A stretch of 64,000 bases of DNA, taken from assembly GCA_001695595.3 (NCBI GenBank), contig MBPM02000003.1, positions 620,001 to 684,000 of the forward strand, written 5' to 3'. Numbering within the stretch: the first letter of the stretch is position 1; each line of letters opens with the position of its first letter. Of this stretch, positions 1 through 11,389 are shown one piece after another. Source of the DNA: Plasmopara viticola (lineage: Eukaryota; Oomycota; Peronosporomycetes; Peronosporales; Peronosporaceae). The position numbers and the translations under genes were made by a program. The notes under the pieces were generated by a model that was not told where the DNA came from, made no database searches, and saw only the letters and a program-made list of their open reading frames with translations.

Positions 1-1011
1 GGTACTTAGAGACTCGATACGAGCAATAAAAAAGCTAAGCTTATAGATACGGAGAGCGAACTCGATTTAAGAAATTGCCTAACTTAAACAGAGAACTAGC
101 TTGTGCTTACAACAAGGCATAAACTATTAAATATAAATTGTAGACTATTTTGTAGACGACTGAGATACGAAGTCGATTGCGATACGGGATGCAAATATTT
201 TAAAGTCATTTTCACTAAGTAGAAATCAATTTAAGCACATATAAGCTATATGTCTGGATGCGAGCTCAAAGAATTATATGGATCTATAGTTCAAGCTATT
301 ATACGGAGTGGTAGCAGCTGATTTGAGGTGCGGGATAGAGCAAATTAGATACTTCATAAGAACCGTATTATGCGTTTGGTTAGCTAAAGATTCAAAAGTA
401 AGCAGTACAATGTTTCGGTTGAAGGTTTTGGAAAACACTCAATGCCTTACACCTGAGTATTGCTCTCACACTGGCCTTCCCATATCCATATGAAGGTGTG
501 AAGGCTATAGATTGCCATTATTAACATTCTTTCGACTCCGTCAAGTGCATTTACGAATGCTTTTTACGCAGTCAACCCCACATTTGTGCTACATAATTTC
601 GAATGTGAAGTACTTTCCAATCTTACCAAGCTAAAATAGTTTAATAATGCAAAAAAAGAATCTAGATGATCGAAATACCATAATTTTGGTAATTCGATCT
701 TTAAATTTGTACGACGAATCGGACTACCCCAATTCCAGATACACGCTCAAAGCAATTAATGCAATCAAAAATTTTGCCTCCCACCGAGAGCATGCTAATG
801 AGCTGATTTTAAGGTCATCTGCAGAATATTATCTGAATACTATCGTTCAAATCAGCAATAAGTGCGCCTGTTACTCAATCGCCTGTCAGTCATTCCAGAA
901 AGTCAAGAAGTTTCATATTTGTACTCGAGCTCTACCGTCTATATATGGAGATTTAGTGTACGTTGAGTCTATTTATATAGCTTTCAGTGAAATAGGCCTT
1001 CTCCAATTTAC
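1..1011. other. AT-rich stretch with no recognisable gene
   Basis: No coding region is supported here. The longest open frame, 647-1015 (+), has no recognisable motif and an unconvincing composition. The dispersed repeat R begins near position 1012. Confidence 0.5.
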
Positions 1012-2475
1012 CTGACGGATTGTTCTTACGATTTCCCAATCGCATGTTATAACTGGCGTCTCCCTCTTGTAACTTACCATGTAAAAACATTTTAGAAAAT
1101 CCGAGTCTTCGAATAGTTGGCTGTATAAGTACTGACAGTATGACGCATCTTGATCATAGCCATCCTCAAAAGTTCATGTGTAGACCTTATATACAACTTA
1201 TTAATTTCATGTCAGAATTGAAAAATAAATGTTCTAACTTCAAATTTTCTGGGGCTCTCAGCCATCCTTCGCGAATTTTTGGTGTTGAAAAAAATGAAAA
1301 ATTGCATTTGATGAGGAGCTAGAAAAGTCGGTTTGGTTGTCGAAGGGTGTATAATAGGTTTGTTGAGCTGAGAAGATGTAGAAACGTCATCACGTGATTG
1401 ATTCTATAGTAATGTGGTGCACGTCAAGTTTTCGCTCATATCTTGGTAATGTTTGCTCTCTCAAGTACGAAAGAAAAGTGTGGCAATCGCGCTTTTTTTG
1501 CCAAAGAGGCTGGGCTTTCTCAATTAGTTAGAAGCGTAACGAAGGTGACAAAATTAGCTTAGTTTTGGCTTTATTGTGTCTGTGCACGTCTAGAAAGATA
1601 GAATGGACAAGTTTGAGGCTCAACTCCGAAATGATGAACGCCAAGGCTACTGTTCATGCAGCGACTACTTGATGCAGCCTAAAGTCAAGTCAGCGAAATC
1701 TCACCAATTCTCAAAGAAGGATCAGCAGACATGAACTTTTGGTAACCCTTGAGCTTTTTGACTTAGACAAGGTTCCTCCTTCCACTCTTATCGCCCACCG
1801 TTTCGCATTATCTGTTTTAAAGCGCTTGGACGTTATACGTCCACAGAAAAGTCTGTCTATTGTTCTTGATGTGTACGTAAAAGACGCAAAAACGGCTTTG
1901 TCTTCTCCGGAAATGCCAAAGATTCAAGCTACCGGAACCCATGCGCTAGGACTAAGCTGTCTCTATCGCGGGATGTTGGTAGCAATCTGACCCGAATTGG
2001 GACCGGGTTCCGTTTTCCTCATTACTCAATGGGTTTTTTCCAGTCAGTGGGGCGTCCAGCCCACCCAACTTTCTTGATACGCGAGATGTTAGGGCAGACA
2101 CACACTCGGGTGTAATTGCTCGTTCGCTTTAGTGACCTATCTCCAGCTGCATCCTATGGGTATCGAATCAGGTACCTTCCAGTCCTGCATTGAACGGCTA
2201 ACCGCTCGAGCCACAGGGTCGATCCCGGGAAAACCAGAAGAGATGTTCGATGTAAAGCACGCTGGCAACGACTTTGCAGTCAGAACGTTCTGGCCACCAA
2301 AGAGGGTCCAAAAGTTCACTGGTGATGGATTCTTCTTCGAGAGTTGTTACTTTAGAAACAAAATATACGGACATTTTGAATAAGTACGAGTTTGATGGCC
2401 GAAATTTAAATACTATCGTTAGCACCCCTACATAACTTAGATTTAAGCACGTTTGGACAAACATATACAACACTC
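1012..2475 (+). repeat. Dispersed repeat R, copy 1
   Basis: By eye this stretch aligns in the same order with about 21,640-22,920 and with the reverse complement of about 28,930-30,400. Shorter pieces recur at 15,324-15,705 and 45,170-45,350. Shared landmarks are a block ending in TGACGCATCTTGATCA, a block with GTAGAAACGTCAT or its variants, and the stretch TATTGTTCTTGATGTGTACG near 1858. The open frame at 1739-1990 is interrupted in the other copies, so this is treated as non-coding repeat DNA. The only complete-looking left end, seen in copies 2 and 4, starts TGTATGAT, as an LTR might. No protein or paired terminal repeat was found to confirm an element class. Confidence 0.6.
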
Positions 2476-3309
2476 TTACTGCCTACCGGAGTCGCGAAAG
2501 TGCTGCGTACACAGCCCCTTTCGTCGAGCCTTCTTTTCGCAGTCAAGCATTGAGCAGATTTTACCACCGCCGTGCTTGATGCAAAACCCGTTACCTCGGT
2601 CTTTAGACAAACAGCCCTCCTCTTTACATAGGCGCTTGCCACCGTGGCTGTGGCACAAATTGTTTCGCTGCGAGACACGCTCACAGCCCTCGATTCTGCA
2701 GTACTTTAAGGCGCGGCTTCGATACGTTTTGTGACTGCAAATACTTGGTGATTTCGAGGTGGCTGGGTAGTCAGACCACGAGTGCCTCTTTTCAAGAAAG
2801 GTTGGACCCTTGAGCGAGCCCGACTGTTGCATTGAAAGCGAAGTCATGCTTGGAAGCAAAGTCTGAGGCATTGTCGTCGCGTAAAACAAGCGCTTTTTTG
2901 TGTTTGGGCTGATTACAGTACGCTGGAAAGGCATGGTCGGCAAATTACGCGACACAGGGCTCAGGAGCGAGTGCTGCGGCGTCGATGCAGCGGAAGTGAT
3001 GGGCGAATTGGTCTGCATCTGCCTTAATAGACTATCGAGTGATGGCAATTTGGGGTTCATGTTGAGGCTCAATGAGGGCGTAGCAGACCGCTGAAATGAA
3101 GACTGGGAAGGTGGAAGTACTTGAGAAACAGCCGCTAGCAGATGCTGGCCTTGTAACTCTTGTTGCTGGGCCTGCTCAGCAGAAGTAAAGAGTGCAAGTG
3201 TTGGATAGTCAGGTGGTGACTGCTGGCGACGCGGTACTGCAAAAGCAGGGATCAGGAAGGGCTGTGAGTCAGACAGGAGCACCGAAAATGAAGCTTGGGA
3301 CGTGGTCAT
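2476..3309 (-). CDS. WRKY19-like zinc-finger protein, copy A
   Basis: An intact frame of 277 codons. The N-terminal two thirds are low-complexity and Ser/Pro/Gln-rich. The last ~75 residues carry three consecutive zinc-binding repeats of the form C-x4-C-x9-C-x2-H, the first two followed by Gly-Gly and the third by Phe. This matches the zinc-finger repeats that accompany Arabidopsis WRKY19 and are abundant in oomycetes. A nuclear, DNA- or protein-binding role is an inference; no WRKYGQK motif is present. I place the start at 3309 (MTTSQ) because the four copies align from there; an upstream in-frame ATG at 3345 is peculiar to this copy. An Inr-like element lies at 3344-3360. The gene is in direct tandem with copy B. 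Its 3' flank joins repeat R. Confidence 0.75.
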   Translation of the reverse strand: MTTSQASFSVLLSDSQPFLIPAFAVPRRQQSPPDYPTLALFTSAEQAQQQELQGQHLLAAVSQVLPPSQSSFQRSATPSLSLNMNPKLPSLDSLLRQMQTNSPITSAASTPQHSLLSPVSRNLPTMPFQRTVISPNTKKRLFYATTMPQTLLPSMTSLSMQQSGSLKGPTFLEKRHSWSDYPATSKSPSICSHKTYRSRALKYCRIEGCERVSQRNNLCHSHGGKRLCKEEGCLSKDRGNGFCIKHGGGKICSMLDCEKKARRKGLCTQHFRDSGRQ

Positions 3310-3343
3310 GGTCATTCCTCGTATGGCTGGAGTATAGCTCAGC

Positions 3344-3360
3344 AAATATTGAAATGGTGC
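3344..3360 (-). promoter_or_regulatory. Inr-like core promoter of WRKY19-like copy A
   Basis: On the minus strand the sequence reads GCACCATTTCAATATTT, close to the oomycete initiator plus flanking promoter element consensus (GCTCATTYYNCAWTTT). It lies about 35-50 nt upstream of the chosen ATG. The same sequence sits in front of copy C (about 24,568-24,584), and diverged versions precede copies B and D. Confidence 0.4.
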
Positions 3361-4660
3361 GTGCTAAATGGCCGCGGAGGATCAAACCTTTTTGGATTTT
3401 GGGCCACCTTATGTTGCACTTTTTACTACGTCCAGCGCGGCACATCACAAGCCGGGCGTACCCCATGGAATAGCAGAAAAAAGTTGCTTGATAAGTTCTC
3501 GGCGCTTTGACTTATTTCTCAAAGCTCTCTCAATCATGACGCCCCCCTACTCCTCACATTCAATTCTTTTTAAAGGTACAATTAAGTCGTGCATTCGATC
3601 TAGATGCCACTTCAAAGGGCACCCGAAACGAGATTGCATGTATGCCAAATGCGAGAATAATTGATTGCGTCCCTTCCGACCCTCGTCAAGCCAGCTGCGG
3701 GCGTCATTAAAAACTACGCTTTTGCAAAAGAGACGTATAGTAGTTCGCATGGAAAGGCAGTGACACACCCTTCTTTTCACGATTCTTTCAGGCTACGCCG
3801 TGTTGGACACGTGCGACATTTTGAGCGCAAACATGTTTTTTGGCAACTTGCAATCTATTACTTTTTCGGTGGTTGCGTAATGTTTGACGTAGTACCGCGC
3901 GCAAGTACCGCACGGCGCACTTGCTAGTCCAATTATTTATACCCGAGTGAAAAATGTACTTGCGCACAAATATATTTGCATTTTAGCTGCTTAGCACCGC
4001 CCCGCTCACGAATGACAGTCGGCACCCGCCGACAAGCTGGCTGTCATTAATTTTCAATTACTTGGACATTGTCCGTCTTGATGCAACCAAGGCATTGCCT
4101 GTCTGCGCATTGACGAAATCCTGTCAGATGACAGCTGGAGAGTTGGAGGTCGGACAAATATATGTTCAAATATGGAAAAAATCCAGTTGGGACTAGACGG
4201 GAATAAGCTTGACACGATTGCGGGAATGGTCTCGATGTGAGAGTGGGGGAACTGATGCGACATTCAAAATGCGTTTCGTCCAATTATGAATGGGCAAAAG
4301 ACAATAAGCAACGAGAATTGTTAAAGGTGCAAATATCACGCGTCATCGCTAAAAATAGGGCTAGTGCAAACGCCATCCAGTATCAGAGGTAATCATGCTT
4401 AAGTTACTATAGTACCTTTCAATACTTGCTTAAGTTACTATAGTACCTTTCAATACTTACACAATTACCGTCACTTTCACCGATCACGCGAAGCTTCTCC
4501 GAAAACATGACGTTAAAATTTCGTCGAGTTCATCGCCCACGCTTACAATTAAATGCTGTACGATGATAATTTTCGAACGGATATTTCGAATTTAAGTGCT
4601 CAAGTACGATTTTTGGTGGCCAAAATTGATGAAACTTTCATCGATTTCGAATTATTACTC
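3361..4660 (-). repeat. 5' flank of WRKY19-like unit A (duplicated DNA)
   Basis: This stretch is homologous by eye to the 5' flank of copy C (about 24,585-26,117) and more distantly to those of B and D. Shared pieces include GGGCGTCATTAA, GACACGTGCGACATTT and ACAATTACCGTCACTTTCACC. It ends in a block around GATTTTTGGTGGCCAAAATT (about 4,607-4,630) that also resembles sequence 3' of the genes, so related blocks bound the unit on both sides. The short open frames inside have no recognisable product. Confidence 0.55.
4397..4458. repeat. Tandem duplication of 31 bp
   Basis: Two perfect adjacent copies (4397-4427 and 4428-4458) of a 31-bp unit beginning GCTTAAGTTACTATAG. It lies in the 5' flank of unit A and is not doubled at the equivalent place beside copy C. 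Confidence 0.9.
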
Positions 4661-4718
4661 CTACATGACTTAGAATTGATTCACATATAACGCGCTTGGA
4701 CAAACATATACAACACTC

Positions 4719-5567
4719 TTACTGCCTACCAGAGACGCGAAAGTGCTGCGTACACAGCCCCTTTCGTCGAGCTTTCTTTTCACAGTCAAGCACCGAGCAG
4801 ATTTTACCACCGCCGTGCTTGATGCAAAACCCGTTACCACGGTATTTGGACAAACAGCCCTCTTCTTTGCACAGGCGCTTGCCACCGTGGCTGTGGCACA
4901 AATTGTTTCGCTGTGATACACGCTCACAGCCCTCGATTCTGCAGTACTTCAAGGCACGGCTTCGTAACGTTGTGTGGCCGCTGATGATTGATGGTTTAGA
5001 GTTGGCTGGGTACATCGCGGAAGAGGAGTCAGACCACAAGTGCCTTTTTCCAGAGAAGTTTGGACCCTTGAGCGAGCCCGACTGTTGCATTGAAAGCGAA
5101 GTCATGCTTGGAAGCAATGTCTGAGGCATTGTCGTCGCGTAAAACAAGCGCTTTTTCGTGTCTGGGCTGATTATAGTACGCTGGAAAGGCATGGTCGGCA
5201 AATCACGCGATACTGGGCTCAGGAGCGAGTGCTGCGGCGTCGATGTAGCGGAAGTGATGGGCGAATTGGTCTGTATTTGCCTCAATAGACTATCGAGTGA
5301 TGGCAATTTGGGGTTCATGTTGAGGCTCAATGAGGGCGTAGCAGACCGCTGGAATGAAAACTGCGAAGGTGGAAGTGCTTGAGAAGCAGCCGCTAGCAAT
5401 TGTTGGCTTCGCAGCTCTTGGTGCTGCGCCTGCTCAGCAGAAGAAAAGAGCGCGGGTGTTGGACAGTCAGGTGGTGACTGCTGGCGACGCGGTACTGCAA
5501 AGGCAGGGGTCAGGAAGGACTGCGAGTCAGACAGGAGCACCGAGAATGAAGCTTGAGATGTTGTCAT
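4719..5567 (-). CDS. WRKY19-like zinc-finger protein, copy B
   Basis: An intact 282-codon frame and a close paralogue of copy A along its whole length. It has a Ser/Pro/Gln-rich N-terminal part, then three C-x4-C-x9-C-x2-H repeats in the last ~75 residues. It keeps a short insertion (SSSAMYPANSKPS) that copy A lacks but copies C and D have in similar form (SSSAVYLADSKSP). The start MTTSQ at 5567 is the position shared by all four copies. The 5' flank is most like that of copy D. Function is inferred only as a zinc-finger protein, possibly a regulator; a gene carried along by a repeat is the alternative. Confidence 0.75.
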   Translation of the reverse strand: MTTSQASFSVLLSDSQSFLTPAFAVPRRQQSPPDCPTPALFSSAEQAQHQELRSQQLLAAASQALPPSQFSFQRSATPSLSLNMNPKLPSLDSLLRQIQTNSPITSATSTPQHSLLSPVSRDLPTMPFQRTIISPDTKKRLFYATTMPQTLLPSMTSLSMQQSGSLKGPNFSGKRHLWSDSSSAMYPANSKPSIISGHTTLRSRALKYCRIEGCERVSQRNNLCHSHGGKRLCKEEGCLSKYRGNGFCIKHGGGKICSVLDCEKKARRKGLCTQHFRVSGRQ

Positions 5568-7195
5568 GGCTGATTTTTTTGTGGCTTGCGTATATCTCAG
5601 CTAATTTTGAACTGGTGCATGGTAAACGATCGATCTTGATCGTTTTTGGATTCCGGGCTTCCTTATTTTGCACTTTTTATTACGTCCAGCGCGGCACATC
5701 ACAAGCTGGGCTTGTAATGGTGCCGCGTTCATAGCAGCCGATGAATTCTCGACATTTCAAACATTGCATTTCGCTTTTAAAACATCAAATTCAATTGTAT
5801 ACGATAGATACATAATTTATTGTGTTTGCACTGCTCTTCATTTATGGAAGCTGTTTTTTACTTTCCCCATTACCTTTATTATCCAGCTCGGCTTCAAGCG
5901 CTGTTACTTTGCTCCTCTAGGCTTGAAGTTTAATGTCGCGCTCCCACCTACTACTCTTAACGGTAAAGTTTACTAGACTCTACGCCGACTTTTTCCCGGT
6001 ATCGACCTTAAAGGGTACGTCCGGCATATTACATGTTTGAGTATGCTTGATTGCGTTCGCGCTCCAACCCTATTACGGTTCACTTGCGGGCGTCATTAAT
6101 TACTACGCTCTCGCAAAATTAACGCAAAACAATACACATGAAAAAGCCAGCGTTAGGCACTTATACCGAGCGGTAATCTTTCACGCGACGCCGTGATGGA
6201 CACGTGTGACATGTTTATGCACCGAGCGCAAACATGGCGTTTTTCTACGCATACAATACGACATTTGACGCAGTACCGCGCGTAAGCACCGCACGATTCA
6301 AACGCAATTCCATTATTTCCGAGTGCAAAAAACAATGTAAATGTTTTTTTGCATTTCAGCTGCTTAGTGGAGTGGAGTAATCCGGCGCAGACGAGCCGAT
6401 CTCGCCTTTTTTTGATCATGTAATCAATGGATTTGATCCAACCAATTCATCGCCTGCTTGACGCAGATGACAGCTGATGTGATATCGGTCGGACAAATAG
6501 TTGAACAAATATGGAAAAAAATCAGCTGGTATTGATGTCCAGCGGGAAACAAGACGGACATGATTGCGTTGCGTCGAAACGAGCCCGCGTAGTTTTGGTA
6601 TACGTACTCTCGATTGTTGTATATGTAAAGAAGGAGCAACATAATGGATACAACTTAGCAACAATGAGTTGGTCAAATTAACGGTGAAAAAACCAAGTGT
6701 TGTATCGGAAACGGGTATAACAATGGCTCGCCGCAGCATGCTACACTAACGTCGGGGTATATCACGCTTGCATTATCATAGCATTGTTCGATGCTTGAAC
6801 AATTATTAGCTCTTTCACCTGCTTTGCTCATCGACGGCTAAATTAAGCCAGCTCGCGTCGCTTCGTGGGCTCTTAAAAGCATAAAAGACGGATCTCTGCA
6901 TCTATCGTTTAGTCTCAGTAATGGAAGGCTAGCACTTTGATCATCCAAAAGCTTCTTTTAGTTTCTAATTAGTCCCTTTTGAAGGGTATGGTGGGTATCG
7001 CGCACCTCCAAGACTCAGAAAATTGCTAATTTTTGTTTATATTTGTGAACAGTGCCATCCACACCGGAGCTTAGAAATGAAAGCGCCAAAAGTCGGAGCC
7101 GAAATAAACTCTCTTCACCTTAATCAGCATCTTTACTCCGGGCAAGAATAGCAAATCGAAAAGGTCTTCTTTGAGGATGCGATACCGACGCATGC
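5568..7195 (-). repeat. 5' flank of WRKY19-like unit B (duplicated DNA)
   Basis: This stretch matches the reverse complement of about 26,117-27,579 beside copy D. Shared landmarks are the block around CGGTATCGACCTTAAA, the block TGAACAGTGCCATCC, and the end of homology at GAGGATGCGATA (about 7,195). No gene is supported within it. The ORFs at 6153-6419 and 6416-6739 (-) lie in duplicated DNA and have no family signature. Confidence 0.55.
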
Positions 7196-10100
7196 TACGA
7201 CACACAACGCTTTGTCTTTTTGTGCGTCGCAGCATGATTAAGGTGCATTGTCTAAATAAAATATAATTAGTCTAGAAAACCAGTACTTTTCATAGATATC
7301 ACCGTATTGTTTGCTCTCTGATCATAACCTATAGTCGACTTACTGGTGCAATTGTTAGGTCGCGCCCTTACCCTTCAAATCTCGAAATTTTTACTAACGA
7401 AGCGCCCGAAGAAGAAAATTCGTGCATCCAGCGGTTTCAATATCGCGATTAAAAACAAGAACATGAGAATAATATACTCTTTTACGCGCCAATCACGCAA
7501 AGTTTCTTCTTCGCGCGGTATCAATTTGATCGCATTTCCTCACTAAGAATGATGTCTCGAGTACGTTTGACGCACAAACGTTTCCACTTAAATGCTGCAG
7601 TCGGAGTGTGTGTTTAGGCAGTTGTGACCGTGCACAAGGATACCACATGAACATGGAGTCTTCCGGAAAGCCTTCCCTTGCTCGAGCCCATTATTAAATG
7701 GATACTTCATTTTGACTTCGTCCGCACAGCTTGATTGTGAGCTTTCATCTCCATTTGCACCGTTGTCACATTCTCACCAGGCGCTCCATCTGGGACTAAC
7801 ATTAAGAGGTGATATCAAGCTTAGACTCTTTTTTTAACACCATCGCTATTGTGCCCAATTATGATCATCATCACACAGGCACTGTTTCCATGCGACTCAA
7901 ACAGCAAATTTGCATATACATGGCAACTCCAAAGTGAGCTGCTTGTCATGTTTTGGAGTAGAGCCAAATCACATTCACACTTTATTCGATATGTGATTCT
8001 AAAAAATGCAACCTATTGCATTTTTTTGCAGATTTTCAGATGTGCTTTATCTATGCAACGAATTGTGTGTCCCCAATCCACCTGTTAGTACTTGCAAAAC
8101 TTGGTATGACCATCCCAAATCACAAGAAGGCTCCGAGACAAAAAAACCACTGTCACGCATCTGTTGAACGAATGGCAAGCAGTGCTTAGAAGAATTGCGG
8201 ACCTTGATGGGTATGTTTAGGTGGCTGCATTTGCAGCCCTCTTTCCTGCCAATCAGCTGAATCGCGCCATGGTGTAAAAGCTCTTCAGGCAGAAGTTATG
8301 CTCTCGAGATTAACGTTAGCTCTTACTTAAAGTCTAAGCAGGCTAGATTCAAGTATTCTTCCTTGGATTGGCTGGGCCTGAAGCTAAACACTCCTCGTAC
8401 AACCTTTTTGCCATTTTATTTGTATTGTGTGAAAATATGAAGGAGCACCTAAGAGCAATGCTCAAACTGGCGCTCCGTTAGTACGTTATTATCCTGTAAT
8501 TTGAAAAGTGCGGGGTCCTTGATTCTATGAGTTTATAGAGTTGAGGGCCTTCATTTCTATGATGCCACTCTCCGATCAAGTAAATCTACATGTTTTGATG
8601 GGTAGATCAAGGGTAGGCCCGCCCCACATTCAATTTTATAAGTGTCGGCCACAGCGATGAAAGAGACGATTATTCAGAAGATTTTGTAGCCAGATTGGAT
8701 TGCACCTCGAAATGATTTTAAAAAACTCGATTCTATATACCGGCCTGTAACACAAACGACCAAATAAATCATTGCTGCCCATATTGTTTGAAAGTCGGCA
8801 TTACGTCGGCCCGCACTTAGATTGCAGCCTTTATGAAACGCTTGAAAAATGGCACGCCAATTTTATGAGCAACGCAATGCATGTACAACACCAAATTGGG
8901 GCATATCTTCATCAACGGCTAACTCACCTAGCTTGGATCTTTGGTAGGTTGTGGGAAGAGCGGCATCTGGTACTGAAGCGCCTCACCAGTGCTTTAACGT
9001 ATTACTTTAGCTATTAAAAAAGCCGTTTTGTGATTGAAGTAGTTGTAAGTGTGTTGTATCGATGTCTCTGATCTTGATCTCCTGGCAAGACTGGCCCTTT
9101 TAGTAGACTATCGATCCCAGGTGGGTATCAGATCGCCCAATCCGATCGCATTATATTTTTGGATATGATTCGTCCTCGTTACAAGCCGATGCTTTACTGG
9201 CCGCAACAAAATTCCAATTTTTGCTTTACCTGCATCTATTATGGCAGTTGCGAGGATGTCTTGGCTTTCCCGTGCTGATGTCAATTTACTATTTTAATGC
9301 CCGGTATCGGATAGTCAGTTAGCATCCTTGCTGGAGCTGATATCCCATTTATAATGGCTTCCCGTAAGTTGCCACTATCAGGCTGCAACATTTCCAGACA
9401 GACTCCTGCTGATAGTGCAGACCACGTTGTTGATTTTTCTCGGAACAGCCATCGAGGACCACGGAGAAGACCATTCAAGCCAAATGAGGACAGCTTTTTT
9501 GCAAATCTCTTATTGACGAGGATTTGTCGTCTCGCACTTATAGCCTCTTAGCGATAATCAGTGAATTGCGAAATTACCGTCGACTTTTCAACAACCTAAG
9601 TGTTTACCTGGCTATCGGTTGCGGCTGGAATGGAGGAAGTAGATCCATCGGCTTAAGAGCTATCTCAGTAGCTTAAACGTTGTTAAATTAAGTGCTCATT
9701 TCAGTCTCCTTCATCTTTCGGTACCTGAGACGGGTAGTTCTGAAGTATCTTACGGCAATCTATTCTGTGATAAGAAATGTTAGTCATAAAGAGTTTTAGC
9801 GAATACTCACAAGTCGGACGTGCGCGCAGATCTCGATGATTGATTCTTCACTCATAAACTCTTTAAGGCAATGCATTCGTATCGTCGGTAAGAAAAAGAG
9901 AGCGTTGGAAAGTATCAGGTGTTCATGAACCACGCTTTGGTCAACCTGGCCCAGCGCCAATCTAGCAATTTTAACAATTTTTCACAGTTACTAGAATTAT
10001 CGTTGGTTCTCCCCTGCTAAATCTCGGTATGAATCGTGAACATTGCAATTTATATTATTTCTTGCAGCAAGAAAAAGCTATGATATTAGGTCAAAGGTCT

Positions 10101-11349
10101 AGTGACAAACTTTACGATGTCGCGACAAAAATCCATTTTGCTTTTTTATCTCGCGCAACCACTCATACGGCAGGATTCGCCACCATTTATCTCCTTGACC
10201 ACGTCTTTTTATACCCCACATCAAACAAATTTTATCGTTCCTATGATGTTGCGTGCTTGCGGTTTCCATCAAGCCGCTGCTGCCGTCCAGCAGATCACGG
10301 GAAGAAGATGGGCGGTGACTACCGCCGCGTTTCCGTCGGCTCGGCCTGTAGGAAGAGCTTCAACCCTTGTGACCAGCAGTGCGTGCCCAGCGGCCTCAAC
10401 CGACTCGACGTTTGCTAGCACGCTGTGTGCTGGATACATGTTGGCTGCATTTGTGGGATGCTCCAAGATTACGTTTCGTTCAACGGCTGTAGAGCCGTTG
10501 TGACCTGCACTAGAAGAAGCAGAATTAAATGGTAGTTAGTTCTCTGGATTAATCAATTTGCTTTGCATTTCACACCCCGGGTCTCGCGGCATATGATTAG
10601 CATATATCTTTGTTGAACAAATACTGTAAAGATTTGCCGCAAATTTGGGCATCAATTTATTGAAACTTTGACATCATTTTCTCCTTTCCCTCTTGATGAA
10701 GCTACTTTCTTACCAACTTCTTTATTACACTACCCTTTCTGGACATATAAAACATTCAAGGCGAGTGTGCGGCTAGTTTGTGGGTCTTTCTGCATCCCGT
10801 TTCGTTAGTATGGCCACCCGTCACGACGGGCATTTGATAGGATTTCATGGCTGACGCGGATGAGTTTGCTGATACCTTCTAGACACTATTACCCTGTCAA
10901 TTAGTTGAGATGATGCGGCAACCCTCAAATTGTCACAGCCCCGACAATTTTCATACAGGTGACATGTCCTACAAATACATTGCGATAGCTGCTGACACGA
11001 TCTTACAAAATTTTATATGGATAAAACTGCTTTCAGTATATATAGAAGCTAAGGCACGCAAAGTAAAAGTCGCTCGGGCGATCGACGAAAATTATTATTA
11101 ATGCGAGTCTTGTCCGTTTGGAGCCAACAAATCAATCTGATGTGATAAGTAACTCGGTTTTATTGATGGCTCTTTCGAGCTTTTTACATCATGTTTGGAA
11201 TGGAACTGCGTGTTACGATGATTAATCGACGTCAAACCAAGGACTTCCAGCAATCTTTAAAGCTCAACATTATCTTGCTACTGAAGGATAAAATAGAATT
11301 CTTAGTATATTGCTACTCTAAAAGCAAATTTAAAACGCGATTCAGAGCT
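7196..11349. other. Repeat-poor stretch without a recognisable gene
   Basis: About 4.1 kb between the WRKY19-like tandem and the first Polinton-like remnant. I checked the open frames on both strands (for example 7849-8088 +, 8772-9017 +, 9281-9478 - and 10910-11101 +) and recognise no domain. The composition is mostly AT-rich, apart from the GC-rich patch annotated at 10,230-10,510. Confidence 0.4.
10230..10510. other. GC-rich, coding-like patch of unknown identity
   Basis: The local base composition is clearly richer in G and C than the neighbourhood. Long frames are open on both strands: 10102-10503 and 10029-10418 (+), and 10269-10466 (-). The plus frame is Ala/Ser/Thr-rich and the minus frame Ala/Val-rich. 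I could not assign either to a family. It may be an exon fragment or a captured piece of gene-space DNA. Confidence 0.25.
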
Positions 11350-11389
11350 AATTTTTAAAGATTTAAGCTACTTGAAATAAATAAAGATG

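Noticed and set aside
1739..1990. 83-codon open frame as a gene
   Set aside because: It lies in repeat R, and the equivalent stretches at about 22.6 kb and 29.1 kb contain stops and frame changes.
10102..10503. Elicitin or protease-inhibitor gene
   Set aside because: The Cys spacing fits neither family, and frames are open on both strands without a signal peptide.
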